From the NCBI RefSeq assembly GCF_003696315.1, contig NZ_RFFN01000007.1, positions 122,379 to 186,378 of the forward strand: a DNA stretch of 64,000 bases, given 5' to 3'. The notes under the pieces were generated by a model. That model saw only the letters and a list, made by a program, of their open reading frames with translations. It was not told the DNA's origin and searched no databases. Position 1 is the stretch's first letter. Each line of letters opens with the position of its first letter. Source of the stretch: Pseudomonas songnenensis. Its GTDB lineage: Bacteria > Pseudomonadota > Gammaproteobacteria > Pseudomonadales > Pseudomonadaceae. Positions 54,886-63,942 of the stretch are shown here, piece by piece. The translations under genes were made by a program, and so were the position numbers.

Positions 54886-57300
54886 TCAGGCATCGCCGCG
54901 CAATATCTGCGGATCACCCTTGCCGGCCACCGCCGCAGCCTCATCCCGCGTAAGCAGCGCTGTGCGTGGGACATTACGCAACCGCGCGCAGGCAGCCAGC
55001 ACATTGGCCCAGCTGGCACGGTTGGCGAACTGCATACCGAACTCATCCAGCGTACCGCCACGGTTGCGATAGCCAAGCGCCGAGCATTTGCGTGCATCGG
55101 GCAGGATCGGCCACAGATGACCGCGGGCCACTTCCGGGCGCATATGGGTCAGCAGCACACGCATCTCCATTTCGTCGGGGAACAGACGCTCAGCTACTCC
55201 ATCGCTGGCTCGCGCCTCGACTTCCCAGTGGTCACGAGGCCCGCGGAACCGACCCGGCTCCTGCAGATAAACCAGGCGATAGGCACATTCGGCCTCCTTC
55301 AGACGCTTGGCGGCACGAAGCATTTCACCCAGCTGATAACTGCCGTTGGCGATCAAGAGCAACGGCTCACTGCCCGGCTGTTCCTCGACCACGATGGCAC
55401 CGTCACGTGCCAGCTGTTCGGCCTGCGCACGATCGAAGTAGCACGGCCGATCACGCTTGGGCATGACCAGGCAAGCCAGTTCGCCACGCGCCTGATAGAT
55501 CGCCGGCAGCAATGCCAGGGCGCTGTTGTGGTCGGCAGGAAACAGCACCCGGACCATATCGCTCATCTCACCGAGCAGCGCCTCGCAGAACGTGGTGTCC
55601 TGGTGGGACTGCTGATTCTTGCCGTTCTCCCAGGTATGCGATGTCGCGATAAGTGGCCAACCGAGCCAGCCCGCCGGCCGGCCGATTTCTTTCTGCTGAC
55701 GGGAGAAGATGATGCTCTGTCGTACCACCCCCAGCATCTTCACGCAGAAGGCTTCGTAGCTGGCAACCAGATTCAATCCGCCCTGATTGCCCAGACAGGC
55801 CGAAACCACAGCCTCCTCGTTGAGCGCGGTGATGATGGCGCCGTCGATCGCTTCGAGTTCGCTTTCCGGCTCTATCACCCGATGCTTGAGCGCCTTCAGC
55901 ACACCACCCAGACGGTTGCTAGCCAGCTCGTCCGGATTGCCGACGCGCGGCCGCAATGACGGATTGGCCGCAGTCAGCTCGACGAAGAAACGGTCCACCG
56001 CGGCCATCGGCGAACAGGTGTCGTCGCGGTAATTCAGCTTTGGAATGACCGGTGCCGGTGGCCGACGCAACGCGAGTGGGTTGTCGCGTTCCAGCACTCG
56101 CCCCTGGCGGTTGCGTTCGAATAACTCCACTGCGGTCGCGAGCTCCGACTGCGGAACGAACAACCGTGCCGCATGCTCGTTGAACAGATCACGCGATACT
56201 TCATCCTGGCTCGGATTGCCGGGCAGCGGCAGGTTGTGTGCGGCATTGCTGCCGGCACCGTAGAAGCCGAAACCCTTGACCGTTTCGGCGATACCGTAGG
56301 GCATCGGCAGTGGGTAATTGAGAATGCCGCGGGCCTTTTCCTCCACCCGACGTTCCAGGCGCAGCTCCATCTCCCAAAGGGTCGCAACGAATGCCGCGGG
56401 GTCGCGCCCATCGAACGGCATCGGATCGAAACCGCACTGGCTCAGATGCTGGCGGAAATCGGCGAGGCCCTGCTCGGTGCCCAGTGCGGTGCGTTGTTCG
56501 ATGCGTCGCCCATTGGCGATCATGACCGGCAACGCCACGCCACAATCTTCGGCGCGCCACCAGCGCGGTATCCAGTCGCTGCCGCGCTGCTCTTCCGCCG
56601 CACCATCGGAAAGGAAGGCCACCAGCGTCTCGCCAGGCAGGGGCATATGCGCATATTGCAGCTCGGCAAAGCCCAGATAGCCACCCTCGGCAATCCCGCC
56701 AGCGGTATGCGGGTTGACGTGGCTACCCAGTGGCGCGAGCGGACTGCCATCGGCCGCCTGGCGGTAGCCGTAGAAATCCTGCAGCAGGCGATTCATGCCC
56801 GCTTCGCCGCCGCCATAGGCCTGCGCCTGCTCCGGGTGCAGGTTGCCAGTCAGCAGATTGAGGGCATCGACGGCGGCCACGCAGTGGCCCTGCCCCATCA
56901 GCCAAGCTCGGGTCCGGCCGGTCAGTGCATTCAGCGCCAGGTAGCCCGCATAGGCCGGCACCATGTTGAGTGCTCCGCCGGTATGCCCCTCGGGGCTACG
57001 TTTGAAATCGTCGACGGCTAGCGGCGTGCCATCCAGATGCACGTGCTGCGCGTAGGTCATGTGCACCACCAGCCAGAGGCCGGCACTGGCGACGCGATCG
57101 ACCGCCTGCAACAGGCGATAGACGCTGCCCAGATCCGGTTGGTGTCCCGCCTGCACCAGCTGATGGGCCAGACGAAAGACCGCCGCCTGGGTCTCCAGCC
57201 CATGCTCGAACGGGCCAAAACCGCCGCGCCAGGCGGCAAATTCCGGTTCGGCTTGTGCGTGTTGATCCAGCTCGACAAGGCTGGGCAGTAGCTGACTCAT
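54886..57300 (-). CDS. Divergent phosphoketolase (XFP)-family ThDP enzyme
   Basis: The 804-aa protein has the full XFP/phosphoketolase layout: an N-terminal ThDP domain with EGHTGGALN (104-112), GQGHC (136-140), SHVNPHTAGGIAEGGYLG (193-210) and SDGAAEE...N (231-263), a middle domain with NPDELASNRLGG, and LGNQGGLNLVASYEAF, then SSH-like TSHTWENGKNQQSHQD and the C-terminal domain. True phosphoketolases carry GPGHGGP, GSIHEGGELGYALSHA, GDGEAETG and HNGFSHQD at these places, so several active-site residues differ. Similar Pseudomonas proteins are, as I recall, annotated xylulose 5-phosphate 3-epimerase. The reaction here is open. A beta-CASP nuclease gene diverges from it. Confidence 0.85.
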   Translation of the reverse strand: MSQLLPSLVELDQHAQAEPEFAAWRGGFGPFEHGLETQAAVFRLAHQLVQAGHQPDLGSVYRLLQAVDRVASAGLWLVVHMTYAQHVHLDGTPLAVDDFKRSPEGHTGGALNMVPAYAGYLALNALTGRTRAWLMGQGHCVAAVDALNLLTGNLHPEQAQAYGGGEAGMNRLLQDFYGYRQAADGSPLAPLGSHVNPHTAGGIAEGGYLGFAELQYAHMPLPGETLVAFLSDGAAEEQRGSDWIPRWWRAEDCGVALPVMIANGRRIEQRTALGTEQGLADFRQHLSQCGFDPMPFDGRDPAAFVATLWEMELRLERRVEEKARGILNYPLPMPYGIAETVKGFGFYGAGSNAAHNLPLPGNPSQDEVSRDLFNEHAARLFVPQSELATAVELFERNRQGRVLERDNPLALRRPPAPVIPKLNYRDDTCSPMAAVDRFFVELTAANPSLRPRVGNPDELASNRLGGVLKALKHRVIEPESELEAIDGAIITALNEEAVVSACLGNQGGLNLVASYEAFCVKMLGVVRQSIIFSRQQKEIGRPAGWLGWPLIATSHTWENGKNQQSHQDTTFCEALLGEMSDMVRVLFPADHNSALALLPAIYQARGELACLVMPKRDRPCYFDRAQAEQLARDGAIVVEEQPGSEPLLLIANGSYQLGEMLRAAKRLKEAECAYRLVYLQEPGRFRGPRDHWEVEARASDGVAERLFPDEMEMRVLLTHMRPEVARGHLWPILPDARKCSALGYRNRGGTLDEFGMQFANRASWANVLAACARLRNVPRTALLTRDEAAAVAGKGDPQILRGDA

Positions 57301-57432
57301 GGGATCACTCCGTTGGTAAGCGGGTTGTGCTGTAGTCTAGGCAGGGCTCGTTTCGCTATCTCTGATATGTATCAAGTCACCAGGGCGGCCGAGCAGGCAA
57401 TGTGGACATCATCGTACAGACAGGAAGGCAAC

Positions 57433-58842
57433 ATGGCTTTGCTCAGTTTTCTCGGCGCCATTCAGCAGGTAACCGGCTCCTGCTATCTCATTGAGACCCA
57501 TGACGGCATCAGGGTTCTGCTTGAATGCGGCATGCATCAAGGTCGCCGAGAAGAAGAAAGCGACAATCGCGCGGCATTCGCCTTCGACCCCAAAACGCTC
57601 GATGCGGTCGTACTGTCCCACGCCCACATCGACCACAGCGGCCTGCTGCCACGCCTGGTTGCGCTCGGCTACCGCGGTCCGGTGCATTGCACCGAGGCCA
57701 CCGCCGAGCTGCTGGAGCTGATGCTGCTGGACTCGGCGAATATCCAGGAAAAGGATGCCGAATGGGAAAACAAGTGGCGCGCGCGCATCGGCAAACCGAT
57801 GATCCAGCCGCTGTATACCCGTGTCGATGCCGAACGCATGCTGAGCCAGCGCGCGCCGCATGCCTATGGCGAGGCCTTCGAGGTTGCCCAGGGCGTCGTC
57901 GTGACCTTCCATGACGCAGGCCATATCCTCGGCTCGTCCATTGTGCAGATGGACGTCCGCGACCACGGCAGAACACGTCGTCTGGTGTTCTCCGGCGACC
58001 TCGGCAACGCCTGCTCGCCACTGATGCATTCGCCAACCGTGCTCAAGGAAGCCGACGTCGTGCTGATGGAGTCCACCTACGGTGATCGCGATCACCGCAG
58101 CCACGAAGACACCATCGAAGAGCTGGCCGGCATCCTGCAGCAAGCGCACCGCGATGGCGGTAATGTGCTGATGCCGTCCTTCGCCGTCGGACGCACCCAG
58201 GACCTGATCTACTACCTCGGGCGCTTCTATCGCGAAGGCCGCCTGCCGCAGCAGGCGGTGTTCCTCGACAGTCCGATGGCCATTGGTGCCAACGCCATCT
58301 ATTCGCACTACAAAGACCAGCTGGACCTCAACGGCATCGACGCCGCCCTTAGCGGGACCAGCGGCAAGCTGTACGCCGAACGCTGGCTGCCAATCCTCAA
58401 GCCCACACCGACCCCTGAAGAGTCGATGGCCATCAACCGCTTCAAGAGCGGTGTGATCATCATCGCTGGCAGTGGCATGTGTACCGGCGGGCGCATTCTG
58501 CACCACTTCAAGCACAACCTCTGGCGCGAGGAATGCCACTTGGTGATCCCGGGCTTCCAGGCGCGTGGCACACTCGGCCGTGCCATCGTTGACGGCGCCG
58601 GCAGCGTCAAGCTGCTGCACCAGCGCATCGCCGTGAACGCGAAGATCCATACGCTTGGTGGCTTCTCCGCCCATGCCGGGCAATCGCAGTTGATCGACTG
58701 GGTCAGCAACTTCGAGAACCGCCCGGAGCTCTACCTGGTCCACGGTGAACTGGAGAAGATGCAGGTGCTGCAGCAGGCCATACGTGATCGTCTGAACTGG
58801 GAAGCACGGATACCCGAGCCGGGTGATCGAATCGCACTCTGA
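57433..58842 (+). CDS. MBL-fold beta-CASP RNA-processing nuclease-like protein
   Basis: The 469-aa metallo-beta-lactamase protein has HAHIDHSG (63-70, zinc ligands), AGHILGSS, FSGDLGN, the beta-CASP part with VLMPSFAVGRTQDLIYYL and ESTYGDRDH, IIAGSGMCTGGRI and the final GGFSAHAGQSQL and LVHGE motifs. This is the bacterial group related to CPSF73/YSH1 and RNase-J-like nucleases, probably an RNA exonuclease. The start at 57433 is preceded by AGGAAGG; upstream codons are rejected. An orthologue is remembered at PA3614 near recA. Confidence 0.93.
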   Translation: MALLSFLGAIQQVTGSCYLIETHDGIRVLLECGMHQGRREEESDNRAAFAFDPKTLDAVVLSHAHIDHSGLLPRLVALGYRGPVHCTEATAELLELMLLDSANIQEKDAEWENKWRARIGKPMIQPLYTRVDAERMLSQRAPHAYGEAFEVAQGVVVTFHDAGHILGSSIVQMDVRDHGRTRRLVFSGDLGNACSPLMHSPTVLKEADVVLMESTYGDRDHRSHEDTIEELAGILQQAHRDGGNVLMPSFAVGRTQDLIYYLGRFYREGRLPQQAVFLDSPMAIGANAIYSHYKDQLDLNGIDAALSGTSGKLYAERWLPILKPTPTPEESMAINRFKSGVIIIAGSGMCTGGRILHHFKHNLWREECHLVIPGFQARGTLGRAIVDGAGSVKLLHQRIAVNAKIHTLGGFSAHAGQSQLIDWVSNFENRPELYLVHGELEKMQVLQQAIRDRLNWEARIPEPGDRIAL

Positions 58843-58848
58843 GCGAGC

Positions 58849-58875
58849 GGGCCGAAGCCTCTGCGGTTTCGGCCC
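58849..58875 (+). terminator. Hairpin after the beta-CASP gene
   Basis: GGGCCGAA (58849-58856) and TTCGGCCC (58868-58875) form a GC-rich stem 7 bp after the stop. A U-run is absent, so it may be a weak or Rho-dependent end. Confidence 0.45.
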
Positions 58876-58948
58876 AGCAGCGGCCCGGCTTGAGCCCGCC
58901 GGCGGTAGCCTATAGCCTGAGCGCGAAGCCCATACATGGAGAAGTTGT

Positions 58949-60040
58949 ATGTCTTTCGATACGGACGACTACCTGTCGCGACATTTCAAGACCAGCGGCG
59001 CCGAACTGGAAAGCAAGATCGACGAACTGGTCGCCATGGTGGTTTCCGAAACCAGCCCCAATCTGCCGCTTTACCGGGAAATGCTGGTGACCGTCACCCG
59101 CATGGCGCAAGCCGACCGCAGTCGCTGGGACGCCAAGATCCTGCTGCAGACCATGCGCGAAATGGAGCATGCCTTCAGCCGCCTCGACCAGTTCAAGCGT
59201 CGGCGCAAGGTCACCGTGTTCGGCTCCGCCCGCACACCGGTCGAGCACCCGCTGTATGCGCTGGCCAGACAGCTGGGCGCCACCCTGGCCCACTACAATT
59301 TCATGGTCATTACCGGCGCCGGTGGCGGAATCATGGCCGCCGCACATGAAGGCGCCGGGCGTGACAACAGCCTCGGCCTGAACATCACGCTTCCGTTCGA
59401 GCAACACCCGAACCCGACCGTCGGCGGTACCGACAATCTGCTGTCATTCCACTTTTTCTTCGTGCGCAAGCTGTTCTTCATCAAGGAGGCGGACGCGCTG
59501 GTGCTCTGCCCCGGCGGCTTCGGCACGCTGGACGAAGCGCTGGAAGTGCTGACGCTGATCCAGACCGGCAAGAGCCCCTTGGTTCCTGTCGTACTGCTCG
59601 ACGAACCCGGCGGCACCTACTGGAAGGACGCGCTGCAGTTCATGCGCGGCCAGCTGGAGGAAAACCGCTACATTCTGCCCAGCGATATGCGTTTGATGCG
59701 CCTGGTCGACGATGCGGACGAAGCGGCAAGGGAGATCGCCAACTTCTATCGCAACTTCCACTCGAGCCGCTGGCTGAAGGATCGCTTCGTCCTGCGCATG
59801 AACCACCCGCTCAACCCGCAGGCGATGGAATACCTGAACGACGAGTTCACCGATCTCTGCGTGAAAGGCGCGTTCGAGCAACAGAACTGCTGCGAATCGG
59901 AACTCGACGAGCCGGAACTGCAGCGCCTGCCGCGCTTGAGCTTCGTCTTCAACGGCCGCAATCACGGGCGTTTGCGCGAGCTGACCGATTTCGTCAACGA
60001 GCCGGCCAACTGGGCAGCACCGCTGGCAACCGAAGATTGA
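58949..60040 (+). CDS. LOG-family Rossmann protein (TIGR00730-like, large form)
   Basis: The 363-aa protein has a helical N-terminal part (1-85) and a LOG core with TVFGSAR (89-95), GAGGGIM (123-129) and PGGFGTLDE (188-196), the motif of phosphoribohydrolases of the cytokinin-activating LOG group and PpnN-type nucleotide hydrolases. The C-terminal about 100 residues (RWLKDRFVLRMNHPLNPQAMEYLNDEF and on) are an extra domain seen in larger members. It probably cleaves a nucleoside 5'-monophosphate N-glycosidic bond; the substrate is unknown. It lies 106 bp after the beta-CASP gene and converges on recX. Confidence 0.88.
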   Translation: MSFDTDDYLSRHFKTSGAELESKIDELVAMVVSETSPNLPLYREMLVTVTRMAQADRSRWDAKILLQTMREMEHAFSRLDQFKRRRKVTVFGSARTPVEHPLYALARQLGATLAHYNFMVITGAGGGIMAAAHEGAGRDNSLGLNITLPFEQHPNPTVGGTDNLLSFHFFFVRKLFFIKEADALVLCPGGFGTLDEALEVLTLIQTGKSPLVPVVLLDEPGGTYWKDALQFMRGQLEENRYILPSDMRLMRLVDDADEAAREIANFYRNFHSSRWLKDRFVLRMNHPLNPQAMEYLNDEFTDLCVKGAFEQQNCCESELDEPELQRLPRLSFVFNGRNHGRLRELTDFVNEPANWAAPLATED

Positions 60041-60141
60041 CGCAGCCAGCGCAGCGACGAGCCAAGGGAACGACAGCCCGGCACATAAATGCCTAGGCAG
60101 CCGGAACAGCTCAAGCAATCAGGCGGCCCGCTTGCGCCACT

Positions 60142-60606
60142 TCAATCAGCCGAACTACCACCGCGTAACAATCGGCTGATCAGCTCCAGCGGATAACCGC
60201 GATAGCTGAGAAAGCGCCCTTGCTTGGCCCGCTCCTTCGCATCGGCTGGCAACTGACCGAACTTGCGCTGCCAGAGCTCATGCAGCTGCTCGTTCCAGTC
60301 GAAGCCACTATCGCGCAGAGCCTGCTCGATATCCGCCCGGGGCAGTCCGCGCTGGGACAACTCCTCACGGATGCGCAACGGCCCATAGCCGGCATTGGCC
60401 CGGCTTCTGACAAAGCTTTCTAGGTATCGGGATTCGGATAACAGGCCCTGTTCGCAGAGGCGATCCAGGGCCTGTTCGATCAGATCAGGCGGGGCGCCAC
60501 GTTGGCGCAACTTGCGGGCCAGCTCGACGCGTCCATGTTCACGTCGAGCCAGTAGATCCATGGCTACCCGCCGCACCGCGACAGGAGTATCGAGCACGGC
60601 TGGCAT
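60142..60606 (-). CDS. recX: RecA regulatory protein RecX
   Basis: The 154-aa helical-repeat protein inhibits RecA filament extension. The sequence [50 protein letters not shown] and [16 protein letters not shown] match RecX repeats. It starts 3 bp after the recA stop, so it is expressed from the SOS-controlled recA transcript by partial readthrough. Confidence 0.96.
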   Translation of the reverse strand: MPAVLDTPVAVRRVAMDLLARREHGRVELARKLRQRGAPPDLIEQALDRLCEQGLLSESRYLESFVRSRANAGYGPLRIREELSQRGLPRADIEQALRDSGFDWNEQLHELWQRKFGQLPADAKERAKQGRFLSYRGYPLELISRLLRGGSSAD

Positions 60607-60609
60607 GGA

Positions 60610-61653
60610 TCAGAGGTCGGCGTCAGCCAGATCTTCGCTGACCAGGTTCGCCTTGCTACCGCCCGAGACCACGAGCAGCTTGTCGCGAATCTGCTGCTCG
60701 ATCTCGCGGCCGATTTCCGGGTTGTCTTCCAGGAACTTGGCGGCGTTGGCCTTGCCCTGGCCGATCTTGTTGCCCTTGTAGGCGTACCAGGCACCGGACT
60801 TCTCGACCAGGCCCTGCTGCACGCCAAGGTCGATGACTTCGCCACTGCGGTAGATGCCCTTGCCGTAGAGAATCTGGAACTCGGCCTGGCGGAACGGTGG
60901 CGCAACCTTGTTCTTCACGACCTTGACGCGGGTTTCACTACCGACCACTTCGTCGCCTTCCTTCACCGCGCCGGTACGACGAATATCCAGACGCACCGAG
61001 GCGTAGAACTTGAGTGCGTTACCACCGGTGGTGGTTTCCGGGCTGCCGAACATCACGCCGATCTTCATGCGGATCTGGTTGATGAAGATGACCAGGCAGT
61101 TGGCATTCTTGATGTTGCCGGTGATCTTGCGCAGCGCCTGGGACATCAGACGAGCCTGCAGGCCGACGTGCGTATCGCCCATCTCGCCTTCGATTTCGGC
61201 CTTGGGCACCAGCGCCGCCACGGAGTCGACGATGATCACGTCGACCGCGTTGGAGCGCACCAGCATGTCGGTGATCTCCAGCGCCTGCTCACCGGTGTCC
61301 GGCTGCGATACGAGCAGGTCATCGACATTCACGCCCAGCTTGCCGGCATAGTCCGGGTCCAGCGCGTGTTCGGCATCGACGAAGGCACAGGTAGCGCCCA
61401 TCTTCTGCGCTTCGGCGATCACCGACAGGGTCAGGGTGGTCTTACCGGACGATTCCGGACCGTAGATTTCGACGATACGGCCCTTCGGCAGGCCGCCAAT
61501 GCCAAGCGCGATGTCCAGGCCCAGCGAGCCGGTAGAGATGGCCGGAATGGCCTGGCGATCGTGATCGCCCATGCGCATCACTGCGCCCTTGCCGAACTGC
61601 TTTTCGATCTGGCCCAGGGCTGCAGCCAAGGCGCGCTTCTTGTTCTCGTCCAT
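60610..61653 (-). CDS. recA: Recombinase RecA
   Basis: The 347-aa strand-exchange and SOS co-protease protein has Walker [30 protein letters not shown]1/L2 loops ([25 protein letters not shown] in parts) and an acidic C terminus. The N terminus [23 protein letters not shown] is as in Pseudomonas; the start at 61653 is chosen over the ATG one codon earlier. It is preceded by a LexA box and followed closely by recX. Confidence 0.98.
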   Translation of the reverse strand: MDENKKRALAAALGQIEKQFGKGAVMRMGDHDRQAIPAISTGSLGLDIALGIGGLPKGRIVEIYGPESSGKTTLTLSVIAEAQKMGATCAFVDAEHALDPDYAGKLGVNVDDLLVSQPDTGEQALEITDMLVRSNAVDVIIVDSVAALVPKAEIEGEMGDTHVGLQARLMSQALRKITGNIKNANCLVIFINQIRMKIGVMFGSPETTTGGNALKFYASVRLDIRRTGAVKEGDEVVGSETRVKVVKNKVAPPFRQAEFQILYGKGIYRSGEVIDLGVQQGLVEKSGAWYAYKGNKIGQGKANAAKFLEDNPEIGREIEQQIRDKLLVVSGGSKANLVSEDLADADL

Positions 61654-61693
61654 CAAATCCTCACTTGATCAAGAGGGCCGGAGGCCACAACAA

Positions 61694-61709
61694 CTGTATA
61701 AGTAGACAG
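61694..61709 (-). promoter_or_regulatory. LexA (SOS) box of recA
   Basis: The 16-mer CTGTATAAGTAGACAG is CTG-N10-CAG, close to the gamma-proteobacterial consensus CTGTATATATATACAG. It lies about 40 bp upstream of the recA ATG and overlaps the likely -10 region; a TTGCCT on the - strand 22 bp upstream could be the -35. Confidence 0.92.
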
Positions 61710-61736
61710 TATTAGAACATAGGCAATTTTACTCGC

Positions 61737-62234
61737 CTAGCCCCGAACCGGTTTTTCTCCGACCGCCAGCGCGATCAACCCTTGCAGCGCGGCTGCTACC
61801 GTCTGCTCGCGCACGGCCTGACGATCACCGCTGAACAGATGCCGCTGTGCATGCACCTGGCTGCCATCGGCCCAGGCGATCCAGACGGTGCCCACCGGCT
61901 TCTCGGCCGTACCGCCGCCCGGTCCGGCAACGCCGCTGACCGCCACGGCAAAGCGCGCGCCGCTGTTCTGCCGGGCCCCATGCACCATGGCCTGAACGAC
62001 CTCGGCGCTGACGGCACCGACCTGCTCGAACAGCTCCGCGGGCACGCCAAGTTGACGGGTCTTCTGCGCATTGGAATAGGTGATGTAGCCCGCCTCGAAC
62101 CAGGCCGAGCTGCCGGCGATACGGGTGATGGCCTCGGCGATGCCGCCACCGGTGCAGGACTCCGCCGTGGTGACCTGGGCGCCGAGGCGCTGCAGCGCTT
62201 CGCCCAGGCGTGCAGCCAGTTCAGTGAGATTCAT
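61737..62234 (-). CDS. pncC: Nicotinamide-nucleotide amidase (CinA C-terminal family)
   Basis: The 165-aa enzyme deamidates NMN to nicotinate mononucleotide in the pyridine nucleotide cycle. TTAESCTGGGIAEAI and VAVSGVAGPGGGTAEKPVGTVW are the active-site blocks, and the length fits the stand-alone CinA-C domain. The start at 62234 (MNLTELAARLGEAL) is the family start. It lies upstream of recA on the same strand, the usual Pseudomonas arrangement next to mutS. Confidence 0.94.
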   Translation of the reverse strand: MNLTELAARLGEALQRLGAQVTTAESCTGGGIAEAITRIAGSSAWFEAGYITYSNAQKTRQLGVPAELFEQVGAVSAEVVQAMVHGARQNSGARFAVAVSGVAGPGGGTAEKPVGTVWIAWADGSQVHAQRHLFSGDRQAVREQTVAAALQGLIALAVGEKPVRG

Positions 62235-62335
62235 CGGCGCCTCGCAAAATCCTGAAAGTGGCCCATACCCTACACCAGCAGAACGTGGAGTCCAGACCGC
62301 CCAGACCATGACTGGCCGGGCGGTCCACGGCCGGC

Positions 62336-63448
62336 TCAGGCGTCCTGGCGAACCGGCAGTGCGATGCTCTCATCCACCCGCCGTCCGCGCCGACTCACCA
62401 CCGCGTCGCCATAACGCTGAATGGGATCGGCGAGGGTTCGCTTGACGAAGAACCCGAACAACGTCAGCAGAATCAGCATCGCCGCGATATAAAGCGGGCC
62501 CGGAATCGCCAGATCGCCAGCGCCAAAGCCCAGCAGCTCGACGATGGCGAACACCGATGGATGCGAGAGAAAGATGATGTATCCGATGCCACCAAGCGGC
62601 GCCAGCCAGCGCAGCCGATTGCCACTGATGCGCGTGGCGCCAAGAAAGAGCGCAACCCCCACGCCGTAGCTGATGAAGTAGCGGTACCAGGTTTCACCGA
62701 ACCCCGTATCGCGGGAATAAGCGAGCACGCAAATCGGCAGCAGGAACAGATAGAACAATCCGACCGCGATACGCGCGTAGCGCCCGGTATCGGTCGCCCG
62801 GCCGTTGTCCGTCGCCTTCCACAGTGCACCGAGAAAACACACGCTCAGCATCAGCGGCAGGGCCACCGGCAGTTTGATCTCCAACTTGTAGCGCATAAAG
62901 GCCAGTGACAGCGTGAACAGATACTGCACCAGCAGAAACAGCAGGTCCCGTTTTGCCGAACCACCGAGGCGCAGCGCGAAGATCAGGATGCAGAGAACAT
63001 AGAAGGTGAGCTCGATCTGCAGCGTCCAGTACAGGCCGATCACATTCTCGACGAGCACGAAGCCTTGCAGCATCGTCGCATTGATGGCGATGACGGCCGG
63101 ACTGAACACCTTGGCCGGATCGTCCCAGGGGAACATGACGCCGAGAAACAGCGACAACCAGTACAACGGGAACAGCCTGAAGAAGCGCTGGTAGACGAAT
63201 GCCACGACAGGCCGCTGGTATCGACCTCGGCTCTTGTACAGCGCTGCCACGACGAAGTAGCCGCTCAGCGCGAACAACACCAGCACGCTGGTCTTGCCGA
63301 CATCCAGCACCGCCTTGCTGAGAAGAAACAGCAGGCCGGTCATCTCGTCGAATTGGCCGTCACGCTTCATTTTTGCAATCAGATGGGAATAGGCGACGCA
63401 CAATGCCGCAACGCCGCGCAGGGCATCGAGTCCGAGTAGTCGGGACAT
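62336..63448 (-). CDS. Acyltransferase 3 family membrane protein
   Basis: The 370-aa polytopic protein starts MSRLLGLDALRGVAALCVAYSHLIAK, the acyltransferase 3 signature (LDxLRGxA and an early catalytic His), and has about ten hydrophobic helices, with YQRFFRLFPLYWLSLFLG (motif RFxRLxPxY) and TLQIELTFYVL. Such enzymes O-acetylate exopolysaccharide, LPS or other surface sugars. No polysaccharide genes surround it, so the acceptor is unknown. It lies between pncC and mutS and looks like an accessory insertion into a core locus. Confidence 0.88.
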   Translation of the reverse strand: MSRLLGLDALRGVAALCVAYSHLIAKMKRDGQFDEMTGLLFLLSKAVLDVGKTSVLVLFALSGYFVVAALYKSRGRYQRPVVAFVYQRFFRLFPLYWLSLFLGVMFPWDDPAKVFSPAVIAINATMLQGFVLVENVIGLYWTLQIELTFYVLCILIFALRLGGSAKRDLLFLLVQYLFTLSLAFMRYKLEIKLPVALPLMLSVCFLGALWKATDNGRATDTGRYARIAVGLFYLFLLPICVLAYSRDTGFGETWYRYFISYGVGVALFLGATRISGNRLRWLAPLGGIGYIIFLSHPSVFAIVELLGFGAGDLAIPGPLYIAAMLILLTLFGFFVKRTLADPIQRYGDAVVSRRGRRVDESIALPVRQDA

Positions 63449-63938
63449 GTCTGCTGCTCATTTTGGACCTGGTGGAGAGTTGCCAGAGTTACTGCAGGGA
63501 CTGACGCGAGGGGGTCATGCACGCAAGCACTCGCTGTTCGCCGGGCGGTTGCCGGAATTCGAACGATACGAGGCAGAAACGACGATCAGGCAGGCTACCG
63601 CAACAGGCGCCGAGGGCCTGAATAGTCGCAAGATCGGAAGGCATCGAAAGGTATGACGCAGGTCGCGCACGTGGCGCACCGACAACCGATCGACGGGGCA
63701 GAGTTATCGGCAGCGGCGACTGACCTGTCAACGCTTTCCTCCCGCGGCCCGACAGATGACATGCTTTGGCGACATCGATCAGGACGCTGACCGCTCCATC
63801 CCCTGCCGGGCAATGCAGCCCGTGGTAACCTTGCCGGCTTTCCGCGGGAACCCTTTCCCAACCGTGTGGTAACGCAACGCCACCACGGGGACGCATGATT
63901 TGGGTTCCCTCGCCCTACAACGAGCCGCGCCGCAACCG
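63449..63938. other. 490-bp gap before mutS, no convincing gene
   Basis: Open frames here (for example 63489-63896 on the - strand) start with poor codon pattern and no recognisable domain, and have no good ribosome-binding site. No tRNA, terminator with U-run or repeat was identified. It probably holds the divergent promoters of the acyltransferase gene and mutS. Confidence 0.5.
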
Positions 63939-63942
63939 ATGA
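63895..63942 (+). CDS. Possible 15-codon leader ORF before mutS
   Basis: ATG at 63895 is preceded by GGGGA and encodes MIWVPSPYNEPRRNR, ending in TGA that overlaps the mutS ATG as ATGA. mutS itself has no clear ribosome-binding site, so coupling is possible. It could equally be chance. Confidence 0.25.
   Translation: MIWVPSPYNEPRRNR

Noticed and set aside
63489..63896. 135-codon open frame on the - strand before mutS
   Set aside because: No domain, low-quality composition and no ribosome-binding site; probably non-coding.
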